A DNA stretch of 6,145 nt from an uncultured Ruminococcus sp. Its GTDB lineage: Bacteria; Bacillota; Clostridia; Oscillospirales; Acutalibacteraceae. Below the pieces are notes generated by a model. The model had not been told where the DNA came from, made no database searches, and saw nothing but the letters and a program-made list of their open reading frames with translations. Positions 1-5,077 of this stretch are shown here, one piece after another. The translations under genes were made by a program, and so were the position numbers. Position 1 is the stretch's first letter; the number at the start of each line of letters is the position of its first letter. The DNA lies in contig CACYDD010000073.1 in assembly GCA_902773065.1 (NCBI GenBank), forward strand, positions 1-6,145, in the 5' to 3' direction.

Positions 1-2
1 AT

Positions 3-203
3 AATGAAGGAGGAGTATCAATGTGTGAACTGATAGACAGAATCGAAGCCAGAGGTGTAGCAAAAGGTAGAGCAGAAGGCAGAGCAGAAGGCAGAAGCGA
101 AATTGTCAGAAGTCTGATAGAAATCGGGCGTTCCATCAAAGAGATCGCCGAATTTTTCAAAGCTGATGAAGAAGAAATCAAACGTCTGATTTCGCACGGG
201 TAA
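3..203 (+). CDS. C-terminal tail of an Rpn-family (PD-(D/E)XK) putative transposase/nuclease, 5' end outside window
   Basis: The frame is open from the left edge through a TAA at 201-203, so this is read as the 3' end of a longer gene. The residues before the first ATG (N-E-G-G-V-S) run smoothly into M-C-E-L-I-D. A Gly/Arg/Ala/Glu-rich coiled stretch follows (residues 14-26 from that ATG), then a helix-turn-helix-like end containing IKEIAEFFKADEEEIKRLI. This layout of an EGG-x-x-MC motif, a repetitive GRAEGRAEG linker and a short 'sIeeIA...T.eeI' tail is known from the C-termini of Rpn-type recombination-promoting nucleases, also annotated as PD-(D/E)XK family transposases. The catalytic domain would lie upstream and is not visible. 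Alternatively, translation could start at ATG 21, which has AAGGAGGAG at 7-15 and 5 nt of spacing, giving a 60-residue stand-alone protein or a broken remnant. Family assignment is from recognised pattern only. Confidence 0.6.
   Translation, partial: NEGGVSMCELIDRIEARGVAKGRAEGRAEGRSEIVRSLIEIGRSIKEIAEFFKADEEEIKRLISHG
66..101 (+). repeat. Three 12-nt tandem repeats coding for G-R-(A/S)-E
   Basis: Three consecutive 12-nt units (66-77, 78-89, 90-101) encode GRAE, GRAE and GRSE. Units 1 and 2 differ at one wobble base and unit 3 differs at the Ala/Ser codon. Such in-frame short repeats are common in the linker of Rpn-family proteins and vary in copy number between relatives, probably by replication slippage. 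They form a flexible or helical charged spacer before the C-terminal tail. Confidence 0.7.
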
Positions 204-234
204 GCAGACACTAAGTGATGAAAAATAAGATTAC

Positions 235-269
235 AAAGAGGAAAAGCGTTGACAGACTTTTCCTCTTTT
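235..269 (+). terminator. Rho-independent terminator after the Rpn-like gene
   Basis: A perfect 12-bp inverted repeat (AAAGAGGAAAAG at 235-246 and CTTTTCCTCTTT at 257-268) encloses a 10-nt loop, 31 bp after the stop codon at 203. The descending arm ends in TTTT, giving a short U-tract on the + strand. The stem is A/U-rich at its base and the free U-tail is short, so efficiency may be moderate. It would separate the upstream gene from the repair genes. The loop contains TTGACA (249-254), but no fitting -10 lies 16-18 nt downstream. Confidence 0.75.
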
Positions 270-284
270 GATTTGCAAAAAAAT

Positions 285-300
285 CTTAAATGGATTTAAG
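285..300. promoter_or_regulatory. Perfect 7-2-7 palindrome, possible operator
   Basis: CTTAAATGGATTTAAG is a perfect inverted repeat with 7-bp arms and a 2-nt centre. It sits between the terminator and the glycosylase gene, 34 to 49 bp before ATG 334. The dyad shape and position suit a binding site for a dimeric regulator. A weak promoter-like pair, TTGCAA (273-278) and TTTAAG (295-300) with a 16-nt gap, would place the palindrome over the spacer and -10. It is AT-rich, so chance occurrence cannot be excluded, and no regulator is named. Confidence 0.3.
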
Positions 301-329
301 GTTATGTTCATTTCTGATTAAAAAACAGG

Positions 330-338
330 TGATATGAT
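330..338 (+). promoter_or_regulatory. Candidate extended -10 promoter (TGATATGAT) overlapping the annotated glycosylase start
   Basis: TG at 330-331, one base, then TATGAT at 333-338 forms an extended -10 element matching TGnTATAAT except at one base. There is no good -35 at 16-18 nt. If it is used, transcription would begin near 345, after ATG 334, and translation would have to start further in, at TTG 373. This is a weak call made because it bears on start choice. Confidence 0.25.
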
Positions 339-873
339 ATTGCAGAAAGACATACTGAATGGAAGTGAAATTTTGGAAAGAGAATTAATTCAACATACGC
401 TTGCACCGGTGTATGACGAAAATTCAGAAATACTGATTTTAGGTACAATGCCGTCTCCGAAATCAAGAGAAAACGGCTTTTATTACGGTCATCCGCAAAA
501 CCGCTTCTGGAGGGTGCTGTCCGAGGTTTTGAACGAGCCGCTGCCGAAAAGTAATGAGGAAAAGAAAGCTATGCTGCTCATGCACCATATTGCCCTTTGG
601 GACGTGCTGAAAAGCTGTACGATCGAGGGGGCGGACGATTCTTCCATCAAAGACCCTGAGCCGAACGATATCGCATCACTCATTGAAAAGACCAATATCC
701 GTTATATTTTCACCACGGGAACAAAAGCGTATTCGCTCTATAACCGGTACTGCAAAAGCAAAACAGGAATCAACGCCATTCCTCTGCCCTCCACAAGTCC
801 TGCTAACAGAAGATACTACAACGATGAGGATGTTTTAAAAGAATATAGTGTTTTGCTTGCTTATATGGGGTGA
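334..873 (+). CDS. Hypoxanthine (deoxyinosine) DNA glycosylase, UDG superfamily
   Basis: The 179-residue protein probably removes hypoxanthine, the product of adenine deamination, from DNA, starting base-excision repair in the cytoplasm. A conserved block at residues 33-59 holds ILILGTMPSPKSRE followed by GFYYGHPQNRFW, the first motif of the DNA-deoxyinosine glycosylase family within the uracil-DNA glycosylase superfamily. A second block, IALWDVLKSCTIEGADDSSI (86-105), and the C-terminal LPSTSPANRR (151-160) complete the family pattern. The region IRYIFTTGTKAYSLY (122-136) fits the core Rossmann-like strand and helix. Relatives are about 160 residues, so the first ~13-20 residues here look extra. 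ATG 334 has AGGTGA only 1 nt away (327-332); TTG 340 is 7 nt from that site; TTG 373 follows GGAAGTGA (361-368) and would give 166 residues. The AP endonuclease gene lies directly downstream. Substrate preference is inferred from the family; other deaminated bases are possible. Confidence 0.85.
   Translation: MILQKDILNGSEILERELIQHTLAPVYDENSEILILGTMPSPKSRENGFYYGHPQNRFWRVLSEVLNEPLPKSNEEKKAMLLMHHIALWDVLKSCTIEGADDSSIKDPEPNDIASLIEKTNIRYIFTTGTKAYSLYNRYCKSKTGINAIPLPSTSPANRRYYNDEDVLKEYSVLLAYMG
361..368 (+). promoter_or_regulatory. Ribosome binding site supporting the alternative glycosylase start TTG 373
   Basis: GGAAGTGA matches the anti-Shine-Dalgarno-complementary GGAGGTGA at 7 of 8 bases. It ends 4 nt before the in-frame TTG at 373-375. 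The resulting protein starts just before the conserved A-P-V-Y-D segment, as expected for the family. It competes with the AGGTGA site at 327-332. Confidence 0.35.
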
Positions 874-886
874 TTTGTGTTATAAT
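857..886 (+). promoter_or_regulatory. Sigma-A type promoter for the AP endonuclease gene
   Basis: A consensus TATAAT (881-886) is preceded by TG at 878-879, making an extended -10, and by TTGCTT (857-862) at 18-nt spacing. Transcription would start near 893, leaving an untranslated leader of about 40 nt before ATG 933. The -35 lies inside the last codons of the glycosylase gene, whose stop is at 871-873. The AP endonuclease can therefore be expressed independently of it, and read-through from upstream is also possible. Confidence 0.7.
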
Positions 887-932
887 GTATGAGTATAAAT
901 CAACAATTTTGAAATGAAGGGAATATTAATTT

Positions 933-1691
933 ATGAAATTTGTTTCATGGAATGTAAACGGACTGAGAGCCTGTATGCAGAAAGGCTTTATTGATGTTGT
1001 CAATGAGCTGAAACCTGATTTTATGTGCGTTCAGGAAACAAAAATGCAGGAGGGTCAGGCGGAAGTGCCGCTGGAAGGTTACAATAAATATTTCAACAGT
1101 GCTGAGAAGAAGGGTTATTCCGGTACAGCAATATTTACACCTCATACACCGGAAAGCATTACCTATAACGGCATGGATATAGAAGCACATTCCCACGAGG
1201 GCCGGATGATCACGCTTGATATGGGGGCATTTTATCTTGTGAATGTCTATACGCCGAATGCAAAGGACGGACTACTCAGAATTGATTACCGAATGGAATG
1301 GGAAACCGACCTGAGAGAATACTTGATGAAGCTTGATAAGGAAAAACCCGTGATCTACTGCGGCGATCTGAATGTTGCTCATAACGAGATCGACCTGAAA
1401 AACCCGAAAACCAACAGGGGCAATGCCGGTTTCTCCGATCAGGAGAGAGGAAAGATCGCGGAGCTTTTAGACAGCGGCTTTACCGATACATTCCGCTATC
1501 TTCACCCTGACGAAACAGGCAGATACAGCTGGTGGTCATACCGTTTCAATGCGAGAAAGAACAATGCGGGATGGCGTATTGATTATTTTATTGTTTCTGA
1601 CAGGATCAAAGATAAGATCACTAATGCGGAAATCCTTTCCGATATCTATGGCAGCGACCACTGCCCCGTCATGTTAGAAATTAGTATTTAG
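933..1691 (+). CDS. xth: Exodeoxyribonuclease III / class II AP endonuclease
   Basis: The 252-residue enzyme cleaves DNA 5' to abasic sites and trims 3' blocking groups in base-excision repair; many relatives also have 3'-5' exonuclease activity. It belongs to the metal-dependent endonuclease/exonuclease/phosphatase fold. Visible motifs in order are SWNVNGLRA (5-13, Asn7), QETK (34-37, metal ligand Glu35), NVYTPN (104-109, Tyr106), GDLNVAHNEIDL (144-155, Asp145 and Asn147), GWRIDYF (213-219, Asp217) and SDHCPV (241-246, Asp242 and His243). These match the catalytic residues known from E. coli ExoIII and human APE1, so the enzyme should be active. Length is normal for the family. ATG 933 is preceded by GAAGGGA (916-922) at 10 nt. 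The last codons and the TAG stop fall inside the repeat element starting at 1678, so the Ile-Ser-Ile end may derive from it. Pairing with the upstream glycosylase gives consecutive repair steps. Confidence 0.96.
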   Translation: MKFVSWNVNGLRACMQKGFIDVVNELKPDFMCVQETKMQEGQAEVPLEGYNKYFNSAEKKGYSGTAIFTPHTPESITYNGMDIEAHSHEGRMITLDMGAFYLVNVYTPNAKDGLLRIDYRMEWETDLREYLMKLDKEKPVIYCGDLNVAHNEIDLKNPKTNRGNAGFSDQERGKIAELLDSGFTDTFRYLHPDETGRYSWWSYRFNARKNNAGWRIDYFIVSDRIKDKITNAEILSDIYGSDHCPVMLEISI

Positions 1692-1763
1692 TGATTAGTG
1701 GTTAGAGGTCAGGAGTTTGAGTTTGTCCAACATTCCTAATTCCTCATTCCTCATTCCTAATTT
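1678..1763. repeat. Heptad-repeat imperfect hairpin element, MITE-like intergenic repeat
   Basis: The element has exactly complementary ends, AAATTAG (1678-1684) and CTAATTT (1757-1763). The left arm is five 7-nt units: TTAGTAT, TTAGTGA, TTAGTGG, TTAGAGG and TCAGGAG (1681-1715). The right arm is four units: ATTCCTA, ATTCCTC, ATTCCTC and ATTCCTA (1732-1759). With G-T wobble the arms pair along most of their length around a central region at 1716-1731. The left arm carries the stop of the AP endonuclease gene at 1689-1691. There is no T-run after the stem, so it is a poor intrinsic terminator. I recall similar TTAGGAAT-type repeats between genes of many bacteria, but cannot show other copies from this window. 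It could be a non-autonomous mobile element, an RNA-stabilising hairpin or slippage-derived sequence. Confidence 0.6.
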
Positions 1764-1785
1764 AAAAAAAGAGGTGTATTTCATT

Positions 1786-2733
1786 ATGATTGAGGTTAAA
1801 GATCTGACAAAATATTATGTAAAGAACAAAGCACTGGATCATGTCAGTTTTTCGCTGAAAGAGGGAGAAATTCTGGGATTTCTCGGACCCAACGGTGCAG
1901 GTAAATCAACAACGATGAATATTATCACAGGTTATCTGTCAAGCGACAGCGGCAGTGTGAAGATCGACGGAATCGATATACTCGAAGAGCCGAAAGAGGC
2001 GAAAAAAAGAATCGGCTATCTCCCGGAACAGCCGCCGCTTTATAATGATATGACGGTGCAGAAATATCTTGAATTTATGTTTAAGCTGAAAAAGGTGCGT
2101 TTGCCGATGAAGGAGCATATCAATTCCATATGTGAACAGGTAAAGATCAGCGACGTGAAAGAGAAAATCATCAAGCATCTTTCCAAAGGTTACCGCCAGA
2201 GAGTCGGTCTTGCGCAGGCTCTTTTAGGAGATCCTCCTGTGCTGATCCTTGATGAGCCGACAGTTGGTCTTGACCCGATACAGATCGTTGAAATACGCAG
2301 ACTGATCAGGGATCTCGGCAAACAGCATACGGTGATCCTGTCCTCGCATCTTCTTTCGGAAGTGCAGGCAGTATGCGATAAAATACTGATCATCAACCAC
2401 GGCAAGATCGTTGCCGATGAGCTTACTTCCTCTATCACACAGACAGGCTCTTCTACAGTAAGCCTTGAACTGATCATAGAAGGCCGCCGTCAAACAGTAC
2501 ATTCCATACTGCAAAAGGTGGACGGCGTGATCAAGGTGACAGACAAGGGCGAATGTGAACGCGGCTGTTATGAATTCAGGGTTGACAGCAGGAGAGATGT
2601 CAGAAGGCTGATCTTCCGTGCCTTTGCTAAAACGGATTTTTCCATTCTTTCCATGCGTCCTGTAGAGCAGTCGCTTGAAGATATCTATCTTGATATTATT
2701 ACAGGTAAATCAGATACAGAGGAGGCTTCGTGA
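1786..2733 (+). CDS. ABC transporter ATP-binding protein, GldA/NatA-like
   Basis: The 315-residue cytoplasmic ATPase should power the membrane protein encoded next. All nucleotide-binding motifs are intact: Walker A GPNGAGKST (34-42), Q-loop Gln82, signature LSKGYRQRVGLAQAL (132-146), Walker B VLILDEP (152-158), D-loop GLDP (161-164) and H-loop His188. The LSKGYRQR signature in place of LSGGQ is usual for the GldA/NatA-type ABC-2 subgroup. So is the C-terminal extension (about 220-315) ending in SLEDIYLDIITG, which probably contacts the permease or regulates it. ATG 1786 was chosen because GAGGTG (1771-1776) lies 9 nt upstream and the product begins with the family-typical M-I-E-V-K-D-L. A longer frame from TTG 1717 merely translates the adjacent repeat. 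No convincing promoter is visible in 1692-1785, so the operon may be read through from the AP endonuclease promoter. The stop is one base before the permease start, indicating coupled translation. Confidence 0.93.
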   Translation: MIEVKDLTKYYVKNKALDHVSFSLKEGEILGFLGPNGAGKSTTMNIITGYLSSDSGSVKIDGIDILEEPKEAKKRIGYLPEQPPLYNDMTVQKYLEFMFKLKKVRLPMKEHINSICEQVKISDVKEKIIKHLSKGYRQRVGLAQALLGDPPVLILDEPTVGLDPIQIVEIRRLIRDLGKQHTVILSSHLLSEVQAVCDKILIINHGKIVADELTSSITQTGSSTVSLELIIEGRRQTVHSILQKVDGVIKVTDKGECERGCYEFRVDSRRDVRRLIFRAFAKTDFSILSMRPVEQSLEDIYLDIITGKSDTEEAS

Positions 2734-2734
2734 A

Positions 2735-3439
2735 ATGTCAGCAATATTCAAGCGTGAATTCGGTTCGTATTTCAGCTCGCCTGTCGGCTATGCTGTACTT
2801 GCCGCCTATATGTTTTTCAGCGGTATCTTTTTCTATGTGCAGTGCCTGTTTTTAGGCTCGTCCAGTATGACAATGGTGTTCCAACAGATGTTCTTCATCG
2901 TGCTTTTTGTCATTCCGCTTATCACAATGAGAACATTTTCGGAGGAAAAACGGCAGAAAACCGAACAGGCTCTTCTGACTGCACCCGTCGGGGTTCCTTC
3001 CATAGTCGGTGCAAAATTCCTTTCTTCACTGGCAATGTTTGCCCTTTGTCTTTGTTCCTATCTTATAGAGGGAATCGCCCTTTCATTTATGACACAGCCT
3101 GACTGGAGCGTGATCATAGGCAATGTCTTTGCAATGGCGATTCTGGGTTCTTCCTTTATTGCAATGGGATTGTTTATTTCCTCCCTTACCGAAAGTGCAA
3201 TCGTTGCAGCAATCGTTTCCTTTGTGCTGAATGTCCTGATCAGCATTATGGATACCATCAGCGGAACAGTTTCGTGGGATGTTCTGACAGGTATCACGAA
3301 TGCGATCTCCTTCCAGAAAAAATACAATAATTTCTCACTCGGTCTGATCTCACTTTCCGATGTGGTATTTTTTGTATCGGTAACTTTTATCTTTCTCTTC
3401 CTCACCGACAGGGTGATCGAGAGAAGAAGATGGGCATAA
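2735..3439 (+). CDS. ABC-2 type permease, GldF-like
   Basis: The 234-residue integral membrane protein has about six hydrophobic segments, near residues 17-38, 49-65, 93-115, 125-147, 152-172 and 206-225, as expected for an ABC-2 permease. The loop after the second helix, with LITMRTFSEEKR and then QALLTAPV (residues 62-84), is the conserved coupling region of GldF-like permeases and probably contacts the ATPase encoded just upstream. ATG 2735 was chosen because AGAGGAGG (2718-2725) lies 9 nt before it and the protein starts S-A-I-F-K-R-E-F, a normal family N-terminus. A 20-residue in-frame extension from 2675 would overlap the ATPase gene and lacks support. Two copies, or partner subunits outside the window, would be needed for a full channel. 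The substrate is not evident. Membership in a GldA-GldF-GldG-like set is inferred from the order of genes. Confidence 0.9.
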   Translation: MSAIFKREFGSYFSSPVGYAVLAAYMFFSGIFFYVQCLFLGSSSMTMVFQQMFFIVLFVIPLITMRTFSEEKRQKTEQALLTAPVGVPSIVGAKFLSSLAMFALCLCSYLIEGIALSFMTQPDWSVIIGNVFAMAILGSSFIAMGLFISSLTESAIVAAIVSFVLNVLISIMDTISGTVSWDVLTGITNAISFQKKYNNFSLGLISLSDVVFFVSVTFIFLFLTDRVIERRRWA

Positions 3440-3451
3440 GGAGGGATCGGC

Positions 3452-5065
3452 ATGTCTGAAAATAAAAATAATATTGAAAATGAAGAAGAAGTAAAAGAAA
3501 CATCAGAAATAACAGAAACAGAAGTTTCTGAAAAAAACGAAGAAAAACTCGCACAGACCCCGAAACCGCCAAAGAAAAAATCTGACAGTGATAATCCGAA
3601 AACGAAAACCGTTGAAAAAACTGACAAAAAGAAATGGTCGAGAAAGGCACAGCACAGGCTGGTATCGGTCGTACTGATCTGTCTTGTGCTGATCGCAGCA
3701 GTTCTTCTTAATGTGATCTCGGCGGTTCTGACGGATCGTTTTTCGGGGCTGACAGCGGATATTACAAGCAGCGGTGCTTATAACCTCAGTGATACAACAA
3801 TGAAGCTTGTCAGCGGCGTGAAGAAAAAAGTAACAATTACCTTCCTTGCGGATAAGGCTTCCTATGAAGCAGTCGATACCTATTATAAGCAGGCAGTCAG
3901 CCTTGCGGAAAAAATGAAGCAGAATTCCGACGGTTTTATAACGGTGGAGTATGTCGATCTGATCAAAAATCCGACTTATTCGAGCAAGTATGAAAATGAG
4001 GAGCTTACTGTAACGGATGTTATCGTAAAATGCGGCGACAAATACAATATTCTGAAAAAGGAAGATCTTTTTAACTATGCACTTGACCAGTCAACCGGTT
4101 ATCAGTATATTACATCTTCAAAAGTGGAATCCGCACTTGATACAGCTGTTGTCAAGGTAACAAGTGATGTCAGCAATAAAATTGCGATTGTGAATGACAA
4201 TACCGAGGATGATTATTCCTATATTTCAAAGCTCCTGACTGCCAATAACTATGAGGTGGTTGAAATGAGTATCGAAAAGGAAGAAATTCCGGATGGTGTC
4301 AATACGGTAATTGCCTATGCACCTGCAAAGGATTACACCGAAAAGGCAGTGGAAAAGCTCAGAAAGTTCCTGAACAATGACGGAAACTATGACAAGAGTA
4401 TTTTCTATATTGCCTATATGGGTCAGACGGAGACACCGAATATTGATGAGCTTCTCAAATCATATGGTATGACTGTCAGCGACGGTCTTGCCTTTGATGC
4501 AGACACAACAAGACAATACAGCAGCGGAGATATGTACAGATTTATCGCAACAAAATTTGCTTCTCAGGAATTTACCGAAAATATTACAGAAAATGATACA
4601 TCGGTTCTTTCCAGCCGTTCTAAGGCAGTAGCTTCACTGAATGACAATATTACGGAGCCGCTTCTGACATATTCCTCACAGTCAGGTGTGTATTTGTTTG
4701 ATGATACCGAAGAGACGTTTGATATTGAAAAGGCAATGATCGGCAATATCAATGTTATGATGCTGGGACTTTCGGGAAATGATCAGGCTACATCCAAGCT
4801 GATCTTCAGTGGCTCGACGGATATGTGGACACAGACCATTATGCAGTCGGATATGATGAACCAGACATATTTTCTGAATATCATCAATGACCTGAATCAC
4901 AGAGAGGATAATTCTATACGGCTGGAGGATAAGATCGTTACCGAATATAACCTTCATATCAGTAGTTCAACAGCGATAACTGTCGGCGTGATCATGTTTG
5001 CAGTTATTCCGGTCCTGATTATCGGTGCAGGTATTATGGTGTATATTGTACGCCGCAGAAGATAA
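3452..5065 (+). CDS. GldG-like ABC transporter auxiliary protein with charged cytoplasmic tail
   Basis: This 537-residue protein has one membrane helix near each end (about 70-93 and 510-533) and a large region between them, presumably outside the membrane. This is the layout of GldG/ABC_transp_aux proteins. After the first helix, LTDRFSGLTAD and AYNLSDTT (93-116) match the family's opening motif. The segment at 243-312, with IAIVNDN, IPDGVNTVIAYAP and a helix ending KFLNNDG, fits the core Rossmann-like domain. The region at 449-495 (IFSGSTDMW...YFLNIINDL) fits the conserved end of the domain. The protein finishes in four arginines (534-537). Its first 67 residues are unusual: very rich in Lys and Glu, low in hydrophobics, and cytoplasmic in this topology. 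GldG relatives usually have a short N-terminus. AAGGAGGG (3438-3445) lies 6 nt before the ATG. It probably forms a complex with the permease; ligand and role are unknown outside gliding Bacteroidetes. Confidence 0.88.
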   Translation: MSENKNNIENEEEVKETSEITETEVSEKNEEKLAQTPKPPKKKSDSDNPKTKTVEKTDKKKWSRKAQHRLVSVVLICLVLIAAVLLNVISAVLTDRFSGLTADITSSGAYNLSDTTMKLVSGVKKKVTITFLADKASYEAVDTYYKQAVSLAEKMKQNSDGFITVEYVDLIKNPTYSSKYENEELTVTDVIVKCGDKYNILKKEDLFNYALDQSTGYQYITSSKVESALDTAVVKVTSDVSNKIAIVNDNTEDDYSYISKLLTANNYEVVEMSIEKEEIPDGVNTVIAYAPAKDYTEKAVEKLRKFLNNDGNYDKSIFYIAYMGQTETPNIDELLKSYGMTVSDGLAFDADTTRQYSSGDMYRFIATKFASQEFTENITENDTSVLSSRSKAVASLNDNITEPLLTYSSQSGVYLFDDTEETFDIEKAMIGNINVMMLGLSGNDQATSKLIFSGSTDMWTQTIMQSDMMNQTYFLNIINDLNHREDNSIRLEDKIVTEYNLHISSSTAITVGVIMFAVIPVLIIGAGIMVYIVRRRR

Positions 5066-5077
5066 CGGAGGACGGCA

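Noticed and set aside
249..277. TTGACA in the terminator loop as a -35 box
   Set aside because: At 16-18 nt spacing there is only TTTGCA-like sequence, not a usable -10, and the hexamer lies in the hairpin loop.
1732..1759. Four ATTCCTM units considered as a CRISPR-like or simple tandem array
   Set aside because: The units are contiguous 7-mers without spacers and pair with the left arm, so they are better described as one arm of the hairpin element.
1756..1770. Terminator for the AP endonuclease gene at the end of the repeat
   Set aside because: The sequence after the stem is TTTAAAAAAA rather than a T-run, and the stem is imperfect and wobble-rich.
1717..1785. N-terminal extension of the ABC ATPase from TTG 1717
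   Set aside because: It translates the heptad-repeat element, has no family similarity, and ATG 1786 has a well-placed GAGGTG.
2675..2734. Upstream in-frame start of the permease inside the ATPase gene
   Set aside because: The first 20 residues overlap the ATPase's conserved C-terminus in another frame, and ATG 2735 has a strong ribosome binding site and a family-typical start.
3058..3627. Long reverse-strand open frame of 189 codons, rich in Ser and Phe
   Set aside because: It is antisense to the permease and the Lys/Glu-rich start of the GldG-like gene. The composition mirrors GAA/AAA codons and there is no recognisable domain.
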